64,000 bases of DNA from Serpula lacrymans var. lacrymans S7.9 (Eukaryota; Basidiomycota; Agaricomycetes; Boletales; Serpulaceae). How positions within the stretch are numbered: position 1 is the stretch's first letter; every line of letters starts with the position of its first letter. Under the pieces are notes generated by a model. It had not been told where the DNA came from. It saw only the letters and a list, made by a program, of their open reading frames with translations, and ran no database searches. Location of the stretch: positions 616,061 to 680,060 of the forward strand of contig NW_006763299.1 in NCBI RefSeq assembly GCF_000218685.1, written 5' to 3'. Positions 21,251 to 31,338 of the stretch are shown here, piece by piece. The translations under genes were made by a program, and so were the position numbers.

Positions 21251-21872
21251 ACCAGAATTATAGGGACTTGTCCCACTCTACCTTTTTCAGCTTCATAGTC
21301 TTTGTACCTCTGGTAGCACTTCTCAATGCCAGCAGTAGTCTTTCAGATGGGACTCTTCTGTAGAAGGGAAATGATCTGAAAGACCCACCACCTGCACCTG
21401 TGAATAAAATCAATATTTAGAAATAGATTGGGCCCTTTGCAGTTGAATTTATATTAAGTAGACCAAAACCCCAAGAAACTATACATATAAACAAAGAAGC
21501 AGGGGTTTCATGGCAAGTACCAGAATTATAGAGATATTTTTGAGACAATACTCAAGGATACTTGGTAGCTACCAGGATTCTGTGGTCATATCTGGGGATT
21601 GAGTTTGAGTAGATAGGACAATATCTAATATATTATGGGGATAATAGTGTGGTTGTCCCTGGGACAAGAGAGTAGTTTGCCCAAGGGACATCCCCAGTAA
21701 TTATGATAGACCGAGGAAGACCGGCATATTATGACCTCTTAGGTACATAGGTATATAGATATATATGAAGCTAAGAGGTATGTCCCAGAGGGGTGACTGA
21801 AGTGTATATATTGAATAAGTGTGCTGTCTCCAATTGGTCAAGAACTCAGACACATTGCAGCTTGAAGTTGAG
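21251..21872. other. Spacer between minisatellite and transposase remnant
   Basis: About 620 AT-rich bases with occasional GGACATCCC-like motifs and no convincing gene. It may include the untranslated end of the decayed transposon that starts at 21873 on the minus strand. Confidence 0.35.
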
Positions 21873-22285
21873 TCAACCGTTGGTAGCACTAAAAGGGTGT
21901 TTGCAGTGTGTAATGAGAAGGTGTTCAGTAATATCAGCCATAAATTGAATAATGCAACCCATGTCCCTTATAGACCGAGCAAAATGTTGCAACAACTCCA
22001 AATTAGGTATGTTAAAGTGATTAATTGGAGTGCTTGCACCCTGACATGCTTTTGCATCCAAAATGGACTGTTTATTGTTGTGGAATTCCCCAAGCAACAC
22101 AGCCGTAGCTGCTATCAATGCTGCTGTGTGTACCGGGGATTGAGCTTGATATATAAAGTCCACAAGGGTGCAAACTGCATGTAAAAGAGCAGGTTTAACA
22201 GCCCCTGCAGCCACTGCTACAATTATCCGCTGAATCTCACAGTGTTTGTGGCCAGTTATTTGTCTGACATGTGAAATGCCTGATC

Positions 22286-22701
22286 TGTTACGATAACACA
22301 ATTTTTGGACCTTTCCTTCATTTTTATTCTCCGCTTTAACCTTGTATACTTCAGCTTTCACACATGGTGCCACGCAGCACTTCCCTTTTTGTTCAAACTC
22401 CTCTTTCTTGTGCCGCGCTGCCTTCTTCTTATTTTAGATACAAGTCTCTCACACAGTAGAGCTGGTCATGCAGGCTAGGCCCCATGACATCATCAGCCAC
22501 TGACTTTATCAACTGTACAATACATAAGTACAAATACTCTGTATTAGTATATATACCCCAATAGATCCAGGAGACTCCTTAGCGAGTCCTCCTGTTGTTT
22601 ACCAACAAACTCTCTGCAGCTTAAGGGGTAACCACTCCCCCATCACTACCTTTATAGTGTGTTTTTGTGTGCGCCAGAGTAACTAACTCTTGGTTGTTAC
22701 A
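22286..22701 (+). repeat. Solo LTR (chromovirus family) with TGATC target duplication
   Basis: 416 bp, in the opposite orientation to the copies at 12113 and 19438 as written on the plus strand: it begins TGTTACGATAACACAA and ends CTTGGTTGTTACA. It is flanked by a perfect 5-bp direct repeat TGATC (22281-22285 and 22702-22706). With the LTR and one TGATC removed, the transposase frame continues without a break. Confidence 0.93.
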
Positions 22702-22991
22702 TGATCCAAAATGCCGGAAACCAACTCTTGCATGCAAACACTGATAACAAGCATCCAGCTCATCCCTTCCAATTGCCTCTTTACACCACAGGAGAATATG
22801 ATCAGAGAAGAATTTGTGGCAAGTATGGAGGACTTTGGGCACCAAGAACTTGCAAGGGTCAGCAAGTGGCCAGTCATGCCAGAATGGATGATGGACACCA
22901 TTAAGATAGAAAGACTTTGCTTTGGGTAGATAGTTTGCAAAGTCCCGGATGTCGTGCTTGATTCCAGCTATTGTGACCAGTGTCTGAGTGC

Positions 22992-24802
22992 TGTCGATGA
23001 TGAGAACTGTTGTTAGAAAACCACACACAAAAACAAAGTAACACACAATCCTCCCAGATTCCACGGAACTTGTTTATGGGCTTTGCCTCCTAGAACAGTG
23101 GGTGCTCTGGTTGTTCATGGGGTGGTATGTATGAAGATCCTTCAAAGTAAAACCCAGAGATGTATGGGTGTGGGTTTTGAGGAGGAGGGATAGTTGGAAT
23201 ATAGAAAGATAGGGGCTTTGTGGCGAGTATAGACAAGCACTACCTTGCTAATCGTAGCACAAGGTAGGTTTGAGAACAACAAGATGACGAGGTTCCCAGT
23301 GATAGCAGGCTCCTGACGCACAAACTGTAGTGCTCAGAAGGACTCTAATCGAAAGGGATGACAATGACTTCAAAAGTGGGAAGTGACGATGACAGCAGTT
23401 GACAGTGGTAGAAGTGGGAAGTGTTGTGACCACACTGGACCACAAGTAGCAGTAAGAAGTGGACTTAAGATTAGAGAAGAAGTCTGGAATCGAGTTCTTG
23501 TTTTTTTTTTACAAGGTAAAATACAGGGGTTTATATAGTAAAAGAAAAGTAGGCTATGCACAGTATAGCTGTGCAAAAAGAATGAGAAAGAACATGAAGG
23601 AAGGAATATATGCTGACAAATCCTGCATAGGTAGTACAGGATAAGATTGTCAAAAAAAGGAAAAGAAAGGGATAGAACAATGAATGCTGTGAGTAATGTC
23701 ACAGGTTTGTACAGCCATAAAATAAAGTCTAATAGCAAAAAGAGAGCAGGAAAATCATGATGTCATGGGAAGATACAGTAAAAAAAAGGGCAAGGCAAAA
23801 CACTATCAGTATCAACACAGTTCCTTTGTTGTCAGTCAGGCATTCTAAAAAATATGTGTCCATAAAAATGATTCAAAAATCAAAAATAATTGCACTGTAA
23901 ATAAATGTTCTGCTGAAAGAAAAAAAAACTGGAGCCACCGGTCCACCACCTAGTCCAAATCTGACAGTTCCATGGCCTTACCAATGGACTGGTTGTGTTG
24001 GACCACCTGGTCAAACGAGGGAGGGAGAGGAGTAGTCCCAATTTGGAACAAGTGAGTCCCAGGCAGCGTGTGGTAGGTGTAGCTGTAGCGAAGACAATGG
24101 ACAAAAGATAAGTGTACCTAAGTGAATGGGACAGCAATGAACATGGGCGACGCAAGGGGATGAACCTTCTCCAGCTCAAAAACTACCCACCCACGCTCCA
24201 ACCAGGCAAGATGAGTGACCGATGTTTTGATAGTATATGATGTTAGATTGACGTCATAAAGATGGACCTGTTGCCCTATTTGAACCGGCCGCCGGGGCTT
24301 TGCTGATATCAGCAGGGCACGTGGTAGTCGACGGATTGGCGACGGAGGCGGATAGGAAGTGGTAACATCAGAAATGGTGGGGGAGCAAAGAAGATGAGGA
24401 GGAGGAGGCTGGAGGTGACGAGGAGGTGAACTAAAATGGGGATCCAGAAACGACTGTTGGGTGAGAATAAAAACGAGAGTAAGGGACCCATGGTGGGGCT
24501 AGGCAAAGGAAGGGAAGTGAAGGAAATGACAAAAGCAAGGGCGCGATGCAATGTGTAGCCAGTGGCAACGCAAAAATTTGCCGAAATGCCGAAATGCCGA
24601 AAGTACCGAATGGAAAAGCAAAGGTGAGCGTGACTGGATTGCCTAATAGAGGTGGTGCTGATCAGCCACAAGTTTGAAAAAGGCAATATTAATTACTATT
24701 CCACGTGGCACTGTGCCTGTGTGGCGCAAAGGCGAGTCTTTTTGAATATCCGCTTCGTTATTGACACCTGTCCATGCTACCAATCAACTTTGGTGCATGA
24801 CA
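22992..24802 (-). mobile_element. 1.81-kb TG...CA repeat inserted in the transposase (copy 2)
   Basis: Inverted copy of 14712-16297. On the plus strand it begins TGTCGATGATGAGAACTG and ends TTTGGTGCATGACA. Flanks are GTGC (22988-22991) and GCGC (24803-24806), a 4-bp duplication with one mismatch. It has 224 extra bases (24137-24360), including the palindrome TGCTGATATCAGCA, that copy 1 lacks. The frame shared with copy 1 is truncated here (24309-24686). Confidence 0.75.
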
Positions 24803-25343
24803 GCGCCTAGACGAGGAGGGGAAGGGGTATTATTGCCAAATTGACATAATGTGGCTTGGGATGAAGGGGATGCGCTCTTCGAGGTACATGAGATCATTTG
24901 CTGTTCAGGAAGATCCGCTACCCATGCAATGAGAGGAGTATAAACTTGATGTGCACTCCCATTGGGGTCTCCCATCCAAACACCCGTTGAAGCAGCAGCT
25001 TTAAGGTTTCTTGCAACAAGGATTGGTTCTCAGTATGACAATCCAGGAAATTGGGCACAGGTAAAAATATGGTGCATAACCAAGCATGAGACGTGGCTTT
25101 CACTTGTACATCTGATGCAATGTTAGCAAGTGTCAAGAATGTCGGATGCATATCTATCCCCCCAGTCCCTTGAGTGACTGTAGTCTTGTCTGAAACACCA
25201 ATAACTCCTATGATAGTGGACCCTTTGGGCAGCTCATCCTAGAGTTGTGTTAGTAATTGAAAAGAATTAGAAATGAGAAATCACCTATATGGTGCATGCA
25301 TAATCTTCTGGCATTCATTCACCATATTCATGCAATCCTTGAG

Positions 25344-25758
25344 TGTAACAACCAAGAATTAGTTACTCTGGCACACAAATAGGACCAACTACAGGGATGA
25401 TGATGAGGAAGTGGTTACCCTTTAGACTTCAACAAGTTAGTTGTGAGGATACAACAGGAGGACTCGCTGAGGAGTCTCCTTGATCTATTGGTTTATATAT
25501 ACTACTACAGGTTTGTTTGTACATGTGTACTGTACAGTTGATAGAGGCAGTGGCTGATGATGTCATGGGGCCTAGCCCATGTGACCAGCTCTACTGCGTG
25601 AGAGACTTGTAGCTAAAATAAGAAGAAGGGCAGCGCAGCGCAAGAAAGAGGAGTTTGAACAAAAGGGAAAGTGCCGCATGGCACAATGTGAGAAAACTAC
25701 AGTAAAAGGTTAAAGAGGAGAATGAAAATTAAAGGTCCAAAAATGTGTTATTGTAACA
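25344..25758. repeat. Additional LTR copy (copy D), apparently solo
   Basis: 415 bp, TGTAACAACCAAGAATTAG... to ...TTATTGTAACA, same orientation as written as copies A and B but more diverged. Flanks are TTGAG and AGTAG, so no clear target duplication. No internal retroelement sequence is attached on either side. Confidence 0.88.
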
Positions 25759-26075
25759 AGTAGTACTGTGTTTTTGTGACTAAGTCCCATCCTCTCTTGG
25801 GAGGATTTGCCACCACCAAAAAATGTGATGAGTCATCCCAGCCTGCTTGCATGTGTAATATTCTGCTAATATATGACACGCGAGCTAGCCAAGCTGGATG
25901 GGTACAAGCCTAGAAAATCACTCTGGTAGAAGTGTTTAGATACTCCAACTGATTATTTTTACAAGAGGGATAAAACATTGGGGGGAATTTGAAGTAGCTG
26001 TAGTGAATGCACAAAAGTAGTGGTGACTTGATAAACTGCACCATGGCCAAACAGGCCCTTTGAAAGTTTTGCAAA
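25759..26075. other. Spacer between LTR copy D and the U6 gene
   Basis: About 320 bases without a supported gene. Its last part is the 3' flank of the U6 gene, with weak T-runs on the minus strand. Confidence 0.35.
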
Positions 26076-26076
26076 C

Positions 26077-26198
26077 AAAATAAATATTGAGACCCGTAGG
26101 TCTACCACTCCGGAAAAGCGTGTCATCCTTGTGCAGGGGCCATGCTAATCTTCTCTGTATCATTCCAATTTTTACGTATGTCATCCCGAAGGGGACAT
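26077..26198 (-). ncRNA. U6: U6 spliceosomal snRNA
   Basis: Minus-strand sequence with all the invariant U6 parts in order: a 5' hairpin (GTCCCCTTCGGGATGAC), TACGTAAAAATTGGAATGAT, the ACAGAGA box in GATACAGAGAAGATTAGC, the AGC triad, ATGGCCCCTGCACAAGGATG, and ACACGC opening the internal stem-loop. U6 pairs with U2 and U4 and forms the catalytic core of the spliceosome. No intron interrupts it. The 3' end is uncertain: a clean AGACC-TACG-GGTCT hairpin and a TATTTTG stretch suggest an end near 26076-26095. A GTATTTTTC stretch about 33 bases upstream could be the TATA element of a Pol III type 3 promoter. Confidence 0.93.
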
Positions 26199-28415
26199 CT
26201 TGGTGTGGAAGAGAGAGCAAGGTATGAGAAAAATACAGGATTGTGTTTGGTAGACGGGTGGCGTATATATCCTAATCTGGTGATATATTAGATAAGCTTA
26301 TCGTACGGACGCAGCTAACCCGGACATTACCGGTCGAACTAGTATGTAGTGCTAATCTGTTAAACTTGAAACTACTTTCCACACTGATCGCTTTTTCTAC
26401 TCACTACGGCCACCATGGTCTACACTTAGGCTACATCATCTTCTCTGACATTCTTACCTGCCAACTCAAACAAGATTCATGGTAGGATAGTCGCGTCAAG
26501 GACGGGACGGAACTATGGCACGTCCGGATCTTCTCCTCTGCTATCATTGGACAATTGGCGTCCAGACGTTTGTATCTATTGTTCACAAGAAAAACAAGTG
26601 CGTGATGTTTGTCTCCGGCACACCGATACAAGAAAGCCGATAGCCTAGTAACAATATTGAAATTTAGAAAGGGCGGAGCTTCTCCAACGAGTGCATAGCG
26701 CATTAGAGTACCCGGATATTCGGTTTCTCTCGCCCAATGCTCGAACGGGATTCCGACTGGGCATCACCCCGAGAGTTGACATACTGACACTCTCAAGTTT
26801 GGGCCTTCTAACCATAGATACTTGCAATCCGCTCCGCTGTGCCGACGTATTGTCGATAAATGGAACATTGTGCATCAAACTTTGGGCATCGGGAATATTT
26901 AGATGAAAGAAGGCACAGGAGACTCCGAGCTATATTATTTTTATGGAGGCCGATGAGCGCTAGTGAAGCCAGCAATAAGTACAGCTACTTCTAACGAGGC
27001 TATCATCGCGAGTTTTATTTTTCATTTCATGGTACCGGTCTCCTCGATGTCACAAAGGCACTAACATGATCCTCAGCATACGTTGAACTGGCACATGGAA
27101 ACTAACTATGGCGGCACTGGGGATGGCTATATCACGTTCAGTTGTTGGAGTATATCGATCCGGCCTGTCATTAGCTCGCACAAGTCACCGGGTTTGATCG
27201 CTATCAGCTCTCCCGCGCTCCTGTTCATTGTTTTACAGCAAACACTCGTCTCAACGTTTCTCCTGTCATACCCCAGAACAATAGGGTGTTGTGACCCATG
27301 ATATAGTTTGATGTAAAGTGCTCTCACTTCATTTTTAACACCTCGATTCACAGTGGATGGTTGACATGACCACTATAAAAGTTTCGACCTATTCAAAAAC
27401 ATCTTTTTTCTCCGGTGCAGCTTCCTCATATGCTTCTCGAGACCGATCGAGCGTGAAGAAGCTGAAGTCCAGCCTTCTCGGGATAGTTCCCCATGGGGCA
27501 AACCAACCATCCAACGCTGGGCCTCGAACCATTGCGCCGCTTCTCCTCTCAAGCATTCTATGCGTTGCCATCCACCAAAAATACATATAGAACGGTACCG
27601 TACTCACCGCCCTCATCCTGGACATTATTTCACACGAGGCTAATATCGGTCTAATGTGTCCTCATACAGCCTCAATGCATCATTCCCATGGTACGTTTCT
27701 AACAAACGGTTCTTCTGATATGTACCGAAGTTCCTCCTCTTCTCGGATCATTGTTATTTGTGGGAGGATGGGAGGAAGAGAACTGGTATACCTGTGTGTA
27801 TCCGGTGAGCTTGAATCCTTCGGTGGCGAAAGAAGGATGGGGAAAGGGGTTCCCCGGCCTTCTTTCGCCTTCCCCGCTCTCAATGTAGAAACGAGGCTTC
27901 CGAAGAGTGGGTGTTCTAGAACCGTTCATTCATGATACTATAATCTTACACAAGAAAATGAAAATCCAGTTTTGCACGAAGTATCATATTCTCACCTCGT
28001 ATGCGCCCAGATAAGCCAGACTGATAGCCACATAAATAAGACCATGCTTCTACACTCCATGATAGGAACGGCGGTCACTTGAATAACAGGATAAGGGGTG
28101 ATTATGGCACTAATGGTGGAAGTCATTCGCGCCAAACGAATTTAATTAATCCTCCGTTTCTCCATTTGTGACGGGATAACGCCATTCACGGGTAATTTCG
28201 AATGGCAGGCTGCAGTACGGATTCAGGACGTACAAGTGCAGTAGCAGCAATGAGACACACGTTGTAGGGGTCATTTGCAAAAAAAAACAAAAAAACACTC
28301 AAGGATGGTTGGTGGCGAGCTGTGAATAAAGTTGATGAATATGATAGATATGTCAAACTCAAACTACATGTCACATCCCATCATCATACCGCTACGTGCT
28401 GCACATTCCTCTTAC
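26199..28415. other. Gene-poor region; no gene supported
   Basis: About 2.2 kb. Several 60-90 codon frames exist on both strands (for example minus 26431-26703, 27127-27351, 27389-27625, 27680-27883) but none shows a domain I recognise. I could not join them across good splice sites into one protein. Some may be exons of a decayed minus-strand gene continuing from 28416-28541. Confidence 0.35.
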
Positions 28416-28541
28416 CCGTCACCTGTGCCTCGGGCCTGATTGAATACGTAGAGGAGAGTGATGAGGAAAAAGAATGCAGTTAGACAGACGCCCCTGAGGT
28501 CCGGATGTGCTGCCGTTGACAGGTTTGACAGGCCTGGAACC
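28416..28541 (-). CDS. Possible exon encoding a membrane segment
   Basis: Minus-strand stretch bounded by a good acceptor (CAACAG) and donor (GTAAGA). It translates to about 41 residues with one clear hydrophobic helix (GVCLTAFFFLITLLYVFNQA). A frame further downstream (about 28190-28290: NDPYNVCLIAATALVRPE) could continue it, but the joint crosses a T-rich run and does not keep frame. Polytopic wax-synthase-like proteins of fungi have similar starts, but that is only a guess. It may be a pseudogene. Confidence 0.25.
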
Positions 28542-31250
28542 CTGTTGATACGCACAATGACCATATATATATATTACGTATGACAGGAAAGATGGTACTT
28601 TCACCGATAGCAACAGGCGCCGAGGCTATCGGATCCAAAGATGTAGATGTTTTATACGTATGCCCTGTATCAGTGATCGCTGGGGATAAAGGGATCATGG
28701 AGAGCGTTCGGAAATACCCAAGGACAGGCGCGTATGACAAGCGTACAGGACAAAGAGATGAAATGGGCTATTGTTAAGAGGAATCGACGCAGAGATGGGA
28801 GCTGGGCTACCTGTATGGAAGGGAAGGGTGCGAGGATAGGATCAGCGCGACGAAAAAGCCCTTAGGATTACCGTTGTCGTCCGAACGTGCGACTTGGGAG
28901 AAAGATGGACGGGCAAACGGCTGAATGTGAGAATGTGAGGCGCATCTGAGCCGGTAGGGGGAGCTACGAGAGTGTTGAGTGTATTGCGTTGGAACCCGTA
29001 GACCGCCGATAACTGTACAAATAACTGCAAGAGTCGAGGTCGAAGTAGGTTTGGTTGGTGATGTGAATCAAGGCGGATCTTTGATTAAACCAGGATGCGA
29101 CGAGGATCAGGCTGCAGGAATGATTTTGAGTAGGACAATTGCTAGAGTTGGACTGGGACACGGTACCGTTACAGCTCAATAGAAGCGAAGCGTGGTGCAT
29201 ACATATACATGAATAGGGATGTGACAACGACACTTGGATCAGGGGATTTATATTCTTTAGAGTGACTGGGCAGTGAAGCTTTAGTTTCATTAGTGTGTCC
29301 TCCGGCAATTAGGTTTGGTAGGTTTACTAGTAGGCTTATACAGAAGGAGGCCGAGCGTTTATAATTCATCGACCCTCGGTCATGTGGCCATCATAGGCCG
29401 GGATCACAGTAGCTGACTTGCGCTCCGCATTCTCGTAAGTCGAGACACGCCAACTTACAGATGGTGATCACTTGAAGTAAGTCACTTGACCTGCATGGCA
29501 CAGATCTAAGGGTGGAAAGAGATCGTACTCTAAACTGGTAATAAGTTGGAGTTTAAACGCATGCAGACTGATTTTCCTTTAAAACTCAACTGGTTAGTGG
29601 AAAGTTGTGGGATGATTTCCCCATGTAGCGGCGTAGTGAATTCAGGGCTCGGGTCAGGGCGCTTTCTTTTGCTGCAGTTTTACTCCTATCAGAGTAGTGA
29701 TTGGCGTGACTCGAGCCGTTGTAGAATTATTTTGTGGTGTTGGCTGCACGATGAAGCTGACATCACTGCTTCCGGTAGCAGGTGTGATGGTATCTCGTTC
29801 TGCTAGAAGATAAAATAAATAAAGACATAGGCAAATATTAATTATTTACATACCAAGAGAGCACATATCGAAAATCTCGGACACATCATGCAATTATTTG
29901 TTGTGAAACTAGACATTACCGATTCGTACAAGTTAAAAAGTTGAAGCACAAGGCTCCTGTTGCGCTGTGTGCATTAACGCTTGGCAGCGAGCAAAAAAGG
30001 AAAGCTGAGGAACATGGATGTCCCTGTGGGAGGCTATAGGTAACTTGTTGAGTTGAGCGAGCGTTGAGCCCGGCAAGCAGCGCACAATGTAGAGGCGCAA
30101 CCATCAAATGACCGAGATATGATGGAAGGAAGCATAAGCGGTCCCCACGTTGTGGTAATTGTCAAAAAAAAGCGGGGCATGATCGAATATCGATCGCGGG
30201 TGTAGCGATGGTGGTGAAGTTGGAGAGTTCGCATCGTATAGAGCTCTATTTGACTTTTAGAGGGGACGTGGGCTGATTCTGAGGGTTTTCCGCCAGCTCA
30301 AGAGACAGTGATGGTTGAACCATCAGAACTAGGTCCACCATTCTACGTAAAATGGAGAAGTATGACAGACTGGGAACCAATAGTAAATCATCGATGATCG
30401 ACGATAAAGATTGAAAGAAAAACATAAATGGGCCCATCAAAGAGACTGGCAGGCTTTGGGAAGTGCTTGGGATGACGACCTACATCTATGTGAGTAACTA
30501 AGGGAGTCAAGGCGGACATTGGCATAGCTACTCCGTACGCATGGGAGGGAGAGATGTAATTACAAGGAATAAGCGAGATCTGGACAGTGACAAACGAGTA
30601 CGTATGGTACCACGGGGAGCACTTGGGGTACGGGGATGGGGTCTGAGAGACTCGGTCTTTGCGGAGAGGGCTGGGCAGAATGGTGCCTAAAATGTAATGG
30701 GATTGGTTATTGGCGGTCATTGGACCATAGTTCGGAAGAAAGGAACGGGAAGCCTGGAGAGAGAATGCAGGCTGATACATGTGTTAGATATGAAAGTGTT
30801 ATTTGATGGGAGCTGTCCCGTTGCCGGAAGAGCATCACTGCCTTCAAATCTTCCTCATCAAGTGTCCAAGGGAGAAAAAAACGCTGAAAGACCTGGAGAG
30901 ATCCTGATCAAACGATTATCCGGCTGCTAACGGAAGTGATCCGCCATATGGCAGGTGGTCTAGGATGGAGTTTCAGTTTGCACCCTGGTCCAGTGTGTCT
31001 GGCACTGGGTGGCAGTCGCGGTTTCGCAAGACATCGCAGGTCAGAGCCAGAGAGAATGCGGGCAGGAGGACTGCAGCAAAGACGGAACTGGGGAGAGAAG
31101 AGACTGAGGATGATCCGAATTGGGAGTGTCGCGGCGCTTGTTCTGTTCCTGGATCTCGATCGAACGCGCGGTCGAGGTGCCAGATTCACGACATGTCACA
31201 GACCCATTTCTGTGACGCGTTACTTCTCTTTGCTCTGGTCGCTTCAGATT
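28542..31250. other. Long intergenic region upstream of the hexose transporter
   Basis: About 2.7 kb. Frames of 60-130 codons occur on both strands (largest minus 30388-30780) without recognisable domains, and no convincing splice structure links them. The last few hundred bases should carry the transporter's promoter. Confidence 0.35.
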
Positions 31251-31253
31251 TTG

Positions 31254-31260
31254 TATATAA
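31254..31260 (+). promoter_or_regulatory. Probable TATA box of the hexose transporter
   Basis: TATATAA lies 79-85 bases before the ATG at 31339. It is followed by a short C/T-rich leader, the usual arrangement for a strongly expressed fungal gene. Confidence 0.55.
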
Positions 31261-31338
31261 CCCAGCGCAATGAGTTCCACGCTGTCCACATCTTTGTGCT
31301 TCGAACCCCTCTCTAGTCCATAGCTCACCTCTCTCACA

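Larger units (their letters stand above)
21873..25151 (-). pseudogene. Plavaka-like transposase remnant, split by two insertions
   Basis: Three minus-strand pieces line up as one protein: 24803-25151 (IASDVQVKATSHAWLCTIFL, GWETPMGVH), 22702-22991 (LVTIAGIKHDIRDFANYL, LNGVHHPFWHDWPLADPC, FLVPKVLHTCHKFFSDHI) and 21873-22285 (ISHVRQITGHKHCEIQR, LVDFIYQAQSP, FNIPNLELLQHFARSIRD, IIQFMADITEH). These blocks recall the Plavaka-type (CACTA-related) transposases common in Agaricomycetes; that name is from memory, not from a search. The piece boundaries are exactly the ends of the 1.8-kb repeat (22992-24802) and of the solo LTR (22286-22701). The N-terminal part and any terminal inverted repeats are not recognisable, so the copy is incomplete and inactive. 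Confidence 0.75.

Noticed and set aside
22286..25758. A full LTR retrotransposon between the LTRs at 22286 and 25344
   Set aside because: The two LTRs are in opposite orientation, the first has its own perfect TGATC duplication, and the sequence between them is a transposase, not gag-pol.
30388..30780. 130-codon minus-strand frame upstream of the hexose transporter
   Set aside because: No domain, no splice partners, composition like non-coding sequence.
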